A stretch of 64,000 nucleotides of DNA from Desulfohalobiaceae bacterium S24. GTDB lineage: Bacteria > Desulfobacterota > Desulfovibrionia > Desulfovibrionales > Desulfothermaceae. The notes below the pieces were generated by a model. That model saw only the letters and a list, made by a program, of their open reading frames with translations. It made no database searches and had not been told where the DNA came from. The position numbers and the translations under genes are program-made. The stretch spans positions 62,001 to 126,000 of the forward strand of contig JAABTT010000001.1 in the NCBI GenBank assembly GCA_011389765.1, in the 5' to 3' direction. Position 1 is the first letter of the stretch. Each line of letters begins with the position of its first letter. This document shows positions 8,388-17,362 of the stretch, one piece after another.

Positions 8388-8641
8388 GTCCTGCCCATGG
8401 CAACGACCTTTCCTCCGAAGATTTCGACTTCGGTTTTGCGTCCGGCCTCGATATCCTGAAGCATGGAGGTTTTTCCCTGCGGGGATAAGACCTCGAGAAA
8501 GGAATGCCATTCCTGGATGTCCCGGGAGGTCAGATCAATGCCCTGAATTTCTGCCAGGGCGGTAACTTCCTGCATCAGGGCTTCCATAAGATCCCGGGCC
8601 TCCGGCAAAGTCTGGAATAAACCGTTTTGGATTTTTTCCAT
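8303..8641 (-). pseudogene. Ketopantoate reductase (PanE/ApbA) C-terminal domain fragment
   Basis: The frame from ATG 8641 (AGGA upstream) begins almost directly in the C-terminal helical domain of 2-dehydropantoate 2-reductase. LPEARDLMEALMQEV is followed by KTSMLQDIEAGRKTEVE and FGGKVVAMGR, the substrate-binding region of the family. The whole N-terminal NADP Rossmann domain is absent. After GGKVV the frame leaves the family and continues as unrelated antisense of the cDPGS-like gene end (about 8303-8390). It cannot be a complete reductase. A ribosome site and open frame mean a short polypeptide might still be made. Confidence 0.75.
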
Positions 8642-8693
8642 AGATGTTTCCTCCTGAAACGGGATAACCCCCAAGTCCCGGATTCATAGCGGA

Positions 8694-9203
8694 TCAGCCG
8701 CAGCTGATGCGCCATTTGCAGAAAAGATCCTCGGGGTGGGGATCGGGCGGGGCGAACTCGCATTCCACCTTGATCCGGGGATCGATGACCTCGCAAAAGT
8801 GAACGAATTCCTTGCCGTGCATTTCCCTGCAGGCGTATTCCCCGAGCCCGTGCTTGAGACGCCCGAGCTGGGCCGGGCAGTTGTCCGAGGTCACGATGAG
8901 TTCGCTCCCCTTGTCCTCGATGCGGAAGGCGTCCATCAAAAACCAGGGATAATAGTTAATGGCCTGGAGAAAGCCCTGCAGTCCTTGGGCGGTGATATTG
9001 AAGCGCTCTTTGATGTCCCGGGCGGCGAGCCTGCCGACCTTGGCCCAGACCTCGGCGTTCAGGTCTTCGGCAGTGGCCAGGTCGAAACGCTTTTCCAACT
9101 TGATGAACCAGAAGGCGTCCACGACACGGTATTGCCAGAGCAGGGAACGGGCCAGCTGCTCCAGGTCTTCCCGCTCCAGGAGGGAAATCGGATCTTTGTG
9201 CAT
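8694..9203 (-). CDS. DUF6125-like cytosolic protein of unknown function
   Basis: A 169-residue soluble protein starting at the ATG at 9203. It shows a pattern I associate with the DUF6125 / L-2-amino-thiazoline-4-carboxylate hydrolase-like group of anaerobes: an N-terminal helical region with LLWQYRVVDAFWFIKLE, a central YYPWFLMDAFRIED, and a Cys-containing end (EYACREMHGKEFVHFCEV and a final PDPHPEDLFCKWRISCG). Seven to eight conserved-looking Cys/His suggest metal or substrate binding. Function is not known. It is followed downstream by the ketopantoate reductase fragment and preceded by the heptamer repeat region. Confidence 0.6.
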   Translation of the reverse strand: MHKDPISLLEREDLEQLARSLLWQYRVVDAFWFIKLEKRFDLATAEDLNAEVWAKVGRLAARDIKERFNITAQGLQGFLQAINYYPWFLMDAFRIEDKGSELIVTSDNCPAQLGRLKHGLGEYACREMHGKEFVHFCEVIDPRIKVECEFAPPDPHPEDLFCKWRISCG

Positions 9204-9239
9204 AGTTGTTGGCCTCCTTGGTGAATGTGAAAGCTGTCG

Positions 9240-9548
9240 GGCTCGGAATGCGGAGCGCGGAACGGGGAACGCGGAACGCGGAGTGCGGAACTCGGAACGG
9301 GGAACTGGGAACGGGGAACTCGGAACGGGGAACTGGGAACGGAACGGGGAACGCGGAGTGCGGAACGGGGAACTCAGAGAGCTGGCAGCTCAATAAGCTA
9401 TGCACTGGGCCCTCTGTTTTCTGCCTTCCGAGCTTCGCATTCCGCGTTCCGAGTTTTCCTATCCCATTAATTCCAGCATCCCAGCCTTCCATTCTGCTCC
9501 ATGCCCTCCTCTGCCTTCCGCGTTTCGCATTCCGCACTCCGCGTTTCT
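9240..9548. repeat. Heptamer repeat array, GGAACGC family, in inverted halves
   Basis: From about 9247 to 9382 the plus strand is a run of seven-base units (GGAACGC, GGAGTGC, GGAACTC, GGAACGG, GGAACTG). From about 9420 to 9545 units of the opposite sense occur (CGCGTTCCG, GCATTCCGC). The halves can pair. Frames read through it translate to low-complexity Arg/Gly peptides and are not genes. Confidence 0.85.
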
Positions 9549-10820
9549 TCACTGAATCTCCTCAAATTCATAATCCAAAAGATCCACGATCCGTTCATAG
9601 GTGAGCAGGATCTCCTGCGGGCTATTGCCCGGAATGTCCAGAAAGCAGTAGCGATAGCTCTGGGGGTTGTGCTTGTAATCGGAGAGATTGAATCCTTCCT
9701 GGATCAGATTGCGGATGACCACATCCGGGTAGAGGAGCTTGATGGCTTCGTAGCCGCTCTGGGTTGGAGTCTTGAGGATTTTTTTGTCGCTGAAGGAGTG
9801 GAGTTCGAAGTTGAAGCAGTAGGCATAGCGACCGGCGCTTGCCCCATGATTGTTGAACCGGGGTTTTTCTCCGACAGCCACCTGGAGCAGAAGATGCAGG
9901 GGGTCAAACCCGGTTACGGATTCAATGGTTTTGGCGAACTGGAAGGCGATGCGGCTGTTGATCTCAATAATTTGAAAGGTCTGTTTTTCGGTGTCCGCCC
10001 GCAGCTCGACATTGAAGAAGCTGTTGTCCAGCCCCAGGGCCGGAATCAGTCTTCGGACGGCGGCGATGATCTTCCCGTCCAGGTCGGAGCCAAAGGAATA
10101 GGGGAATTCGTGGCGATTGAAGATATGGGTCCCGGGATGAAAAACCGCCCGGGTCATTCCGAAGATGGAGACTTGGCCGTCAAAGATATAGCCGTCCACC
10201 GTGATCTGTTCTCCGGAGATGAGTTCTTCGCAGAGAAAATTGTTGCAGGTGGAGAGGTTATCTTCGGTCTGGTACTTGGGATTGATGGACAGGGCCTCGA
10301 GAAAGTAGCTGTTCTGGCGGACGATTTCGTTGCTCTCCAGACCGATATAATGGATGAGTTCGTCAAGAGAATCAATGATGTGACTGCCGAAAGAGATATT
10401 GGCCCGGCTTGGTTTGATAAAAAAGGGCGAGTCAAGCAGTTCGGGATCATTGAGCAGTTCAAGGGCCAGGCAGAAGCGCGGGGTATGCTCCGGGATATGT
10501 TTGCGCTGAATCCGTCTGGAAAGATATTTGTTTTGACAGTTGATGACGCTGTCCACCGAGGCAAAGCGTTTGCCGGTCTGGTCGCAGATGATGGCCGCGA
10601 ATACCGCGGAAGAGTCATGGGTGCCCACGACCCCGTCGTACATTTCAGGATAGCGTTTCATGAGCTCGATAGTCCGCAGCAGATAGTCTTTGACCCCGTA
10701 TTCCATGACCCGTTCACTGGTTTCCACGGCCAGATCGTAGGCGGGGTTTTCAGAAAAACTCTTCTCCACAACTTCCAGATCGCTGGCGTCACAGAGGTAG
10801 AGGATTTTTTTGTGCGGCAT
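9549..10820 (-). CDS. ATP-grasp domain protein (carboxylate-amine ligase-like)
   Basis: A 423-residue protein starting at the ATG at 10820 with GGAGG five bases upstream. After an N-terminal pre-ATP-grasp region (KKILYLCDASDLEVVEKSF) it shows ATP-grasp features: the nucleotide-binding strand SPFFIKPSRANISFGSH, the CEELISGEQITVDGYI segment, and the metal-ligating end FFNVELRADTE plus QIIEINSRIAFQF (Glu-x-Asn). Such enzymes ligate a carboxylate to an amine or thiol with ATP. The substrate is unknown and no biosynthetic partner is adjacent. The gene appears monocistronic. Confidence 0.85.
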   Translation of the reverse strand: MPHKKILYLCDASDLEVVEKSFSENPAYDLAVETSERVMEYGVKDYLLRTIELMKRYPEMYDGVVGTHDSSAVFAAIICDQTGKRFASVDSVINCQNKYLSRRIQRKHIPEHTPRFCLALELLNDPELLDSPFFIKPSRANISFGSHIIDSLDELIHYIGLESNEIVRQNSYFLEALSINPKYQTEDNLSTCNNFLCEELISGEQITVDGYIFDGQVSIFGMTRAVFHPGTHIFNRHEFPYSFGSDLDGKIIAAVRRLIPALGLDNSFFNVELRADTEKQTFQIIEINSRIAFQFAKTIESVTGFDPLHLLLQVAVGEKPRFNNHGASAGRYAYCFNFELHSFSDKKILKTPTQSGYEAIKLLYPDVVIRNLIQEGFNLSDYKHNPQSYRYCFLDIPGNSPQEILLTYERIVDLLDYEFEEIQ

Positions 10821-11181
10821 ATTCCCTCCGGGGATACTCTAAAATTGAAGGTTTAAGATTGAAGATAGAACATTGCTGAATATAAGAAAATCAAGAAGCT
10901 ATACTGCTCCAACGTACCTTTTTCAGGATTCTGTCGTTGAAATCAAAAGACAATCAGTCTTTGTTTCAAAAACCAAAATTGGATCAGTATACCCGCGGTT
11001 CACCCCGCGGGGAACTATTTCACTTCAGATTTAGAAATTCGAAATTCGAAATTTGATGAGGCTTTATAGAACACTCTGCATTTCTGCATTCTTTTCTTGC
11101 CAATTTCCAATTTCTTTCACAAGGACTGCAACTGAATTGGGAGTCACACTTTTCGTATTATCTCTGATACAAATTCATGGC
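10821..11181. other. Intergenic region, AT-rich, containing dispersed repeat B
   Basis: No supported gene. The 5' side of the ATP-grasp gene (promoter likely here) is followed by a GAAATT-bordered element at 11031-11118, listed separately. A short CCCGCGGTTCACCCCGCGGGG inverted sequence lies near 10992-11012. Confidence 0.5.
11031..11118 (+). repeat. Dispersed repeat B, copy 1
   Basis: A core of about 55 bases (GATGAGGCTTTATAGAACAC, then TCTGCATTTCTGCATTCTTT and TCTTG) is bordered by GAAATTCGAAATT on the left and CCAATTTCCAATTTC on the right, which are inverted relative to each other. The same unit, inverted and with few changes, lies at 45323-45424. The inverted borders make it look like a small non-autonomous element. 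Confidence 0.75.
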
Positions 11182-12429
11182 CTAAAGGCCCAGGGGCGTG
11201 GAGGTGTTCCAGTGCTGGGGGTCCACTTCCCCTTTGACCAGGGTGCCTTCCTTGAAGACCATGTGGATGCAGTCCAACTCCAAGAGGCAGTTGATGTTTT
11301 TGAGGGGATTCTGTTTCAAGATCAGACAGTCGGCCAGCTTGCCTTCCTTTAGGGTCCCGGTGCAGTGCCCGAGTCCCACCGCTTCGGCCGCGGTGCCTGT
11401 GGAGGCGATAATGGCTTCCATGGGGGACATGATCCCTTTTTCCACATACTGGACCAGCTCCATGCAGTTTTTGCCGTGAAAATTGTAGGGCGTACCCGCA
11501 TCCGTGCCCATGACCACCTTGACCCCAAGCTCCAGAGCCTTGTTCAGGGTCTCCACCCGGGTTTTGGAGATTTCTTCGGCCTTTTCAAACATGAATTTGG
11601 GGATGCCCCTTTTCCCGGCCGAGCGCAGCATCCAGAAATTGGAACTCAAGGTGGAAATGAGATAGACCCCGGCCTCGGCCATGAGCTTCAAAGCGTCTTC
11701 ATCAGCCAGGGTGCCGTGCTCAATGGTCCGAACCCCGGCCTTGACCGCGTTTTTGATGCCCTGGGCTCCGTGGGCGTGGGCCGCGGTGTGCTTGTCTTCC
11801 TTTTCCCCTTCCCTGACCACGGCCTGCATTTCGTCAATGTCCAAGAGGGGCGCCCCGGGAGTCCCTCCGGGATTCATGATGGCCCCGGTGGCCATAATCT
11901 TCAAGAGGTCGGCCCCGCCCTGCAGCTGCTCCCTGGCCGCCTTGCGGTTCTCATCAATGCCGTCCGCCTGGCGGTAGAGCTCCGGGAAGTAGCCGTTGCC
12001 GGCGGCGGTCATGCTGATGATCTTGCCGCAGGCCAGAATTCTGGGGCCGATGATGAGCTCTTCCTTGACGGCCCGTTTGACCGCGATGTCAATGAGATGG
12101 GCCGAGCCCATGTTGCGGACCGTGGTCACTCCGGCTCGTACCGTATTGCTCATCTCAATGGCCGAGCGGATGGTGCGCAGCTTATGCTCCACCAGGCTCT
12201 CGTGATAGGTGTCCGGCAGGCCGTGCATGTCCAGATGGATGTGGGCGTCGATGATTCCGGGCAGAACATATTTTCCGGAGAGGGTGTAAACCTTGGCCTT
12301 GGCCGGGATTTGAAGCGTTTCAGCCGGTCCCAGGGCCAGGATTTCCTGATCCTTGATGAGCAGGGAATAGTTCTCCAGGATCTGTCCAGTCCCGTCGATC
12401 ACTGTGGCGTCGTGCAGGCAGGTGTGCAT
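11182..12429 (-). CDS. Metal-dependent amidohydrolase (imidazolonepropionase/prolidase-like)
   Basis: A 415-residue cytosolic hydrolase of the amidohydrolase superfamily. The N-terminal beta-sandwich ([10 protein letters not shown]) is followed by [13 protein letters not shown] with the first metal-binding Hx[15 protein letters not shown] carries the bridging lysine. [14 protein letters not shown] and GVRTIEHGT carry further metal histidines, and [15 protein letters not shown] carries the catalytic aspartate. This layout is that of Xaa-Pro dipeptidase or carboxypeptidase-like members; substrate not assignable. Start ATG at 12429 has only a weak ribosome site. Its 5' end faces the decayed signalling cluster. 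Confidence 0.88.
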   Translation of the reverse strand: MHTCLHDATVIDGTGQILENYSLLIKDQEILALGPAETLQIPAKAKVYTLSGKYVLPGIIDAHIHLDMHGLPDTYHESLVEHKLRTIRSAIEMSNTVRAGVTTVRNMGSAHLIDIAVKRAVKEELIIGPRILACGKIISMTAAGNGYFPELYRQADGIDENRKAAREQLQGGADLLKIMATGAIMNPGGTPGAPLLDIDEMQAVVREGEKEDKHTAAHAHGAQGIKNAVKAGVRTIEHGTLADEDALKLMAEAGVYLISTLSSNFWMLRSAGKRGIPKFMFEKAEEISKTRVETLNKALELGVKVVMGTDAGTPYNFHGKNCMELVQYVEKGIMSPMEAIIASTGTAAEAVGLGHCTGTLKEGKLADCLILKQNPLKNINCLLELDCIHMVFKEGTLVKGEVDPQHWNTSTPLGL

Positions 12430-12574
12430 CGAATGTGGTCTCGCTGTGCGTGAAGCAGGTCAGAGTGATGTTGTGCAGACCGCATTGGATATAGCACAGC
12501 CCACGGTGCCTGGCAAGATTCGGAAACCGGGACGACCTGCACTGAGAGCGCGGTCCAGGTCTCCAGCGCTTTTC

Positions 12575-12604
12575 TTGACAATTTGTTTTATTTTGTTTTA
12601 TTTT
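12575..12604 (+). promoter_or_regulatory. Relict promoter of the decayed sigma-54 activator copy
   Basis: TTGACA at 12575-12580 is followed after 18 bases by TATTTT. Spacer sequence is nearly identical to that before the intact gene at 20643-20672 (ATTTGTTTTATTTTGTTT against ATATGTTTTATTTTGTTC), which supports common origin. Confidence 0.6.
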
Positions 12605-12610
12605 GATTCA

Positions 12611-13102
12611 CAGACTAAGGGCATCTCGGGAACGGATTCTTCTGTCCTGATCACCGGAGAAACCGGAACCGGAAAGGATGTGCTCGCCGAGCTTATCCAT
12701 CAGGAGTCCTCACGCGCTCAAGGTCCGCTTGTCAAGGTCAACTGCGGGGCCTTGCCCGAGACCCTGCTCGAATTCGAGCTCTTTGGCCATCAACGCGGGG
12801 GGGCCTTTACCGGAGCCACGGATACCAAGCCCGGGCGTTTCAAATCAGCCCACAACGGCACGCTGTTTTTGACGGAGATCGGTGATCTGCCTCTCATTCT
12901 CCAGGTGAAGCTCTTGTCCTTTGCGGGACAGGGGGGGGGCAGACGTCGCCTCTTAACTGGAACACTTTTTGCATATTTATCTTCATAAATTTCAGAAAAA
13001 AATACAGGGTCTTTCCGCCGAAAGCCAACAGATCCTGAGGCCCTGGGCTGGTCGCGTAGTACGCTTTGGCGCAAAATGAAACAATACGGTTTGAGCAACT
13101 AG
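12611..13102 (+). pseudogene. Decayed copy of sigma-54 activator
   Basis: The region matches the intact gene at 20680-22059 over its AAA+ core ([34 protein letters not shown]) and its C-terminal HTH (RSTLWRKMKQYGLS then stop). The PAS-containing N terminus is deleted. The [13 protein letters not shown] stretch carries an inserted codon. A second deletion after VKLLSF removes the central AAA+ part, and another joins SQQIL directly to the HTH region with frame changes. It cannot encode a working activator. It opens a decayed block that repeats the order of the intact cluster. Confidence 0.9.
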
Positions 13103-13159
13103 AACATTTTGAAACAATTTAAGACTAATTCAGGGAGTGTTCCTGTGGCGGCACGGCCA

Positions 13160-13310
13160 GGGTTTATTGAAAAAGGTGGAGGTCTATGATTCGGTCATTG
13201 GGAGTTATAAAAAAGCGGTCCAGGCTTTGGCTGAAGGCAGACTGCGATCGGAGATGATTTTCCGTGAAGATTGCGAACAGGGACAGGCGGGATCCGGCGG
13301 GCGCCACTGA
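13160..13310 (+). pseudogene. Decayed copy of NifX-like protein gene
   Basis: The sequence matches the 3' part of the intact gene at 22140-22532 (KVEVYDSVIGSYKKAVQALA and RLRSEMIFRED). The first two thirds are missing: the upstream leader is joined to the late coding part at GAAAAAGGT, a short sequence that occurs at both ends of the missing stretch in the intact copy. Confidence 0.85.
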
Positions 13311-13866
13311 AAGGACAGATGCTGCTGGTGTTTCTGATCAGCGTGCTCTTGATTTCTCTCGTCACCTATCGTTTGCTTGGCTTTGCCAAACGTCTGGAAA
13401 GCACCTCGGAAGCCCTGGACGTGAATGAAATCCTGCGCAATGTTGTCGGATTTATTCAGAAAGAAGCGGAGGATCAGAATGTGTCCATCGAATTCAATTT
13501 GCATGAAAATCTGGAGCATATCATTTCCGACCATGGTCAATTGGAGCAGGTCTTTTTGAATATCATCAATAATGCCCTGGCTGCAGTGGAAGATGAAGGC
13601 CGGATAGAAATCAGAACCTGGGAAGAATCCGGGTACATGGTTGCTGTATCCATTGCAGATAATGGCTTCGGGATGTCCACTCAAACCATGAACCATATCT
13701 TTGAACCGTTTTTCACGACGAAAAAGCAGTTCGGGACAGGGCTGGGATTGTCCATTACCTTCGGCATTGTGAAAAAACTGGGAGGGGAGATCAAGGTCGA
13801 GAGTCAGGTCGATGTTGGCAGTCGATTCATCATTTTTTACCAAAGCGACAAGGTGTTGTCAGTTAG
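13311..13866 (+). pseudogene. Decayed copy of dCache histidine kinase
   Basis: This matches the intact kinase (22564-24276) only in the second transmembrane helix (LKGQMLLVFLISVLLISLV) and the ATPase domain (FLNIINNALAAVEDEG, SIADNGFGM, TKKQFGTGLGLSITFGIVKK). The sensor domain and the dimerisation helix with its histidine are deleted, joining LISLV directly to TYRLLGFAKRLES. A one-base loss near the end shifts the frame; in the shifted frame the ending PKRQGVVS-stop is restored. Without the phosphoacceptor histidine it cannot act as a kinase. Confidence 0.88.
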
Positions 13867-13877
13867 GAGAACCTTGC

Positions 13878-14252
13878 ATGAGCCAGTTGAAGATATTGCT
13901 TGTCGACGATGAACAGGAGTTTTTGAGTGCTCTGGCTGAACGACTCGAACTGCGGGGCTATCAGGTGACTGCGGTCAACAGCGGCGAGGCGGCTTTACAG
14001 ACCTTTGAATCCGAAGTGCCGGACATTGTGGTCCTGGATCTCAAGATGCCCGGACTCAGCGGGCTTGATGTCTTGAAGCAGATCAATTCCTGGTTTGAGT
14101 TCGTACCGGTCCTGCTTTTGACAGGATACGGCTCCACAAAGGACGGTATGAAGGGCATGCACTACGGTGCTTATGATTATCTGATGAAACCCCTGAATAT
14201 TGACGATCTTATCGCCAAGATCCATGAGGCAGTCCAGGCCGTCAACTTTTGA
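13878..14252 (+). CDS. Single-domain response regulator (retained member of decayed cluster)
   Basis: A 124-residue receiver domain from the ATG at 13878 (GGAG upstream). It has the acidic pair in ILLVDDEQEF, the phosphoacceptor aspartate in IVVLDLKMPGLSGLDVL, the switch Thr in LLLTGYGSTKDG and the lysine in YLMKPLNIDDL. There is no output domain. It is a close paralogue of the receiver at 24438-24809 and is the only member of the first cluster copy without visible damage. It either decayed least or is still used, perhaps by the kinase of the intact copy. Confidence 0.88.
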   Translation: MSQLKILLVDDEQEFLSALAERLELRGYQVTAVNSGEAALQTFESEVPDIVVLDLKMPGLSGLDVLKQINSWFEFVPVLLLTGYGSTKDGMKGMHYGAYDYLMKPLNIDDLIAKIHEAVQAVNF

Positions 14253-14328
14253 TGGTCTCCACCAGAAAGGGAATAAGGCCCGGATCAGGAATGACTGATG
14301 ATGAGGCAAAAAACAGAGGAAGGGCACC

Positions 14329-14514
14329 ATGAGCAACCGAATGGAGCGGGTTGAAGTTTTCTGGGGCAAGATTATCGCCGGATATACGCATGAAATTAAG
14401 AACATCCTGGCAACCATAAACTGTGCAGGGACCTGCAGGGCCGCTTGCAATGGGATGACTCCGACCAGGTTCCTGACCCTCACCTTACCCCAGGCACCTT
14501 CCACCTCTGGGTAA
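14329..14514 (+). pseudogene. Decayed copy of kinase-like protein
   Basis: The first 31 codons (MSNRMERVEVFWGKIIAGYT, then HEIKNILATIN) match the start of the intact gene at 24846-25511. A large deletion then joins to its final part: LQGRLQWDDSDQV corresponds to LQTDLQWDASGSV, with a frame change before LTLTLP. It stops just before the Mrp operon, so the Mrp genes begin right where this cluster copy ends. Confidence 0.85.
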
Positions 14515-14533
14515 GCCCTCAGTAAATAAGATC

Positions 14534-17362
14534 ATGAATATTGCGTTGATAGCCCTGCTTCCTCTGCTGGGGGCTTTCATACCCTGTCTGTTTTACAACC
14601 GCAATCTCAATGCCGCGTCTGCCGGTGTGATTGCCGGGTTTTCCCTGTTACTGCTGCTGCTCCAGGCACCGGCCGTGTTTTCGGGAGATATCCCCCTTTA
14701 CACCCGGTCCTGGATCCCTGCCATGGGGCTTACCTTTGCATTCCGGGTCAGCGGGTTCGGGTTTTTGTTCGCCCTGCTGGTACTTGGCATCGGGCTGCTC
14801 ATTGTTTTGTACGCGCGCTATTACATTGCAGCAGAAGACCCCATGGGACGATTTTACACCTACCTGCTTTTTTTCATGGGCTCCATGCTGGGCATCGTGC
14901 TGTCGGAAAACCTGCTCCTGTTGATGGTGTTCTGGGAACTGACCAGCATCAGCTCCTTTCTGCTCATCGGTTTCTGGCGCGACCGGACCGATGCCCGCCA
15001 GGGTGCGTTCATGGCCCTGGTGATTACCGCGGGGGGCGGGTTTGCCATGCTGGCCGGATTTCTTCTGCTGGGCCATATCGTGGGCAGCTTTGAACTGACC
15101 GACATTCTGGCAGCCGGGCAGATCGTCCAGGCCCATCCCCTGTATCCAGTCACCCTGATCCTGATTCTGGCAGGGGCGTTCACCAAGTCCGCCCAGTTCC
15201 CCTTCCAGTTCTGGCTGCCCCATGCCATGGCAGCCCCCACACCGGTGAGTGCCTTTTTGCACTCCGCCACCATGGTCAAGGCCGGGGTATTTCTGCTGGC
15301 CCTGTTGGTCCCGGTACTGTCCGGGACGGCGTTGTGGTTCACCATTGTCACAGCCACCGGTTTGATTACCCTGGTGTTTGCCGCCTACATGGCCATGTTC
15401 AAGGACGATCTCAAGGGGCTGTTGGCCTATTCCACAGTGAGCCACCTGGGGCTGATTACCTTTCTGCTGGGACTCGGTACCCCGTTGGCGGTATTTGCCG
15501 CCGTGTTCCACATTTTCAACCACGCCGCCTTCAAGGCAGGCCTGTTCCTGCTGGCCGGCATCATTGACCATGAAACCGGCACCAGGGATATCCTGCGGTT
15601 GTCCGGTCTGAAAAAGACTATGCCGGTGACGGCCGCCCTGACCGTCATCGGGAGCGGTGCCATGGCAGGTGTGCCTCTGTTCAACGGATTTTTGAGCAAG
15701 GAGATGTTTCTGGCTGAAACCCTTGCACCCGGCCTGACAGGGGCCTGGTCCTGGATTTTACCTGCGGGCGCCGTCCTGGCCGCCGCATTTGCGGTGGCCT
15801 ATTCCATCCGCATGCTGCATGGGGTGTTCTGGGGAAAGCCGGCAGAGGACCTGCCCAGCCACCCCCATGAACCGCCCGTGGGCATGATCCTGTCACCGGC
15901 GTTTCTGATGGCTGTGTGTGTCCTGGTGGGAATTTTTCCTGCCTTTTTTGCCGGTCCCCTGGTCAAGGCCGGGGCCGGTGCCATCCTGGGGCCGGACATG
16001 CCTCCCTACCACATGGCTGTCTGGCATGGATTCAATATGGCCTTGATCCTGAGCATTATCGCCCTGGCAGGGGGAGTCGTGTTTTACCGGCAGCGGCAGA
16101 GATTGTTTGACGCCCATGTGTGGTGTTCCCGAAACCTGGACGGCAAAACCCTGTTTGAATCACTGGTTTCGCAGATGGTGCACATCGGCGAGATGGTCAC
16201 CGGATACACGGAAAACGGGTCATTTCAACGCTATTCAGCCTTGCTCATCGGATCAGCCCTCGTGCTGGGCGTCAGCCCGTTTGTCAGGGACAGCGCCCCG
16301 TTTCTGGGCTCTGTGCCTCTGACCATACCGGACCCGGTCACCCTGGTCATGGGACTGATTCTCATCAGTGCAGCCATTGCCACCGTGGTCACCCACCGCA
16401 TCCGAATACTCTCCATCATCATGCTGGGCACGGTGGGCTTGATGGTGTCCTTGGCCTTCAGCCGATTCTCCGCACCAGATCTGGCCTTGACCCAGATCTC
16501 GGTGGAACTGGTCACCATCATTCTCATGATGATGGCCCTGCATATGCTGCCACGCATCACCCCGAAGGAATCTTCATCCTGCCGCAAATGGCGGGATATT
16601 GTCCTGTCTGTGCTGGCCGGTGGCGGTGCTGCCGCAGTAATGATGGCAGTCCTGACCCGGCCCTTTGACACCATCTCCGATTTTTTTCTGGCCCACAGTG
16701 TACCCGGGGGCGGGGGCAGCAATGTGGTGAACGTGATCCTGGTGGATTTCAGGGGATTTGATACCCTGGGAGAAATTACCGTCCTGGTGATTGCCGGACT
16801 GGTGATCTATGCCCTGCTGCACAATTTTGATATCACCGGACCCCGCACCGATGCCCAGGGATACCCCTGGAGCCGGGACCGGTTCCCCATCATCCTGGTC
16901 AATATCACCCGCCCCCTTTTGCCCCTGGCCCTGCTTTTTTCCGTGTACATTTTTCTCCGGGGGCACAATGATCCGGGGGGCGGGTTTATCGCTGGGCTGA
17001 TAACCGTTGCTGTTCTGATCCTCCAGTACATTGCCAGCGGCATTGTCTGGACCCGGCCCCGGTTTCATTTTGACAACCATGTGATCATGGCACTGGGCCT
17101 GATCGTTGCCCTTGTCACCGGTTTCGGCAGCTGGGTGGTGGGATATCCATTTCTCACCAGCACCTTTGCCTATGTCACCCTGCCTCTGGTGGGAAAATTT
17201 GAAATCGCCAGTGCCATGGCCTTTGACCTTGGGGTTTATCTGGCAGTGGTGGGATCTATCATGCTGGTGTTGGTTAAACTGGGCACCATTAACTCATCTG
17301 ATGCCCAGATCGTTTCAACCACTTTTCAGCGTGAAAAAGAGATACAAAAGGAAGGCCATTAA
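14534..17362 (+). CDS. mrpA: Mrp Na+/H+ antiporter, fused subunits A and B
   Basis: A 942-residue integral membrane protein. Residues 1 to about 480 are the proton-pumping antiporter domain, homologous to complex I NuoL: MVFWELTSISSFLLIGFW, PFQFWLPHAMAAPTPVSAFLHS and ATMVKAGVFLLA are family hallmarks, with the helix glutamate and lysines present. About 560-790 is the MrpA-specific C-terminal part. The last 150 residues are MrpB (LLFSVYIFLRGHNDPGGGFI). A and B are fused as in some proteobacterial systems. It imports protons while expelling sodium, giving pH and salt homeostasis. The start ATG has only a weak ribosome site. Its stop overlaps mrpC. Confidence 0.93.
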   Translation: MNIALIALLPLLGAFIPCLFYNRNLNAASAGVIAGFSLLLLLLQAPAVFSGDIPLYTRSWIPAMGLTFAFRVSGFGFLFALLVLGIGLLIVLYARYYIAAEDPMGRFYTYLLFFMGSMLGIVLSENLLLLMVFWELTSISSFLLIGFWRDRTDARQGAFMALVITAGGGFAMLAGFLLLGHIVGSFELTDILAAGQIVQAHPLYPVTLILILAGAFTKSAQFPFQFWLPHAMAAPTPVSAFLHSATMVKAGVFLLALLVPVLSGTALWFTIVTATGLITLVFAAYMAMFKDDLKGLLAYSTVSHLGLITFLLGLGTPLAVFAAVFHIFNHAAFKAGLFLLAGIIDHETGTRDILRLSGLKKTMPVTAALTVIGSGAMAGVPLFNGFLSKEMFLAETLAPGLTGAWSWILPAGAVLAAAFAVAYSIRMLHGVFWGKPAEDLPSHPHEPPVGMILSPAFLMAVCVLVGIFPAFFAGPLVKAGAGAILGPDMPPYHMAVWHGFNMALILSIIALAGGVVFYRQRQRLFDAHVWCSRNLDGKTLFESLVSQMVHIGEMVTGYTENGSFQRYSALLIGSALVLGVSPFVRDSAPFLGSVPLTIPDPVTLVMGLILISAAIATVVTHRIRILSIIMLGTVGLMVSLAFSRFSAPDLALTQISVELVTIILMMMALHMLPRITPKESSSCRKWRDIVLSVLAGGGAAAVMMAVLTRPFDTISDFFLAHSVPGGGGSNVVNVILVDFRGFDTLGEITVLVIAGLVIYALLHNFDITGPRTDAQGYPWSRDRFPIILVNITRPLLPLALLFSVYIFLRGHNDPGGGFIAGLITVAVLILQYIASGIVWTRPRFHFDNHVIMALGLIVALVTGFGSWVVGYPFLTSTFAYVTLPLVGKFEIASAMAFDLGVYLAVVGSIMLVLVKLGTINSSDAQIVSTTFQREKEIQKEGH

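Noticed and set aside
6996-8510. A 504-codon minus-strand open frame
   Set aside because: Antisense of the cDPGS-like gene, which has a P-loop, ribosome site and normal length.
9501-10856. A 451-codon plus-strand open frame
   Set aside because: Antisense of the ATP-grasp gene and starting in repeats; no recognisable domain.
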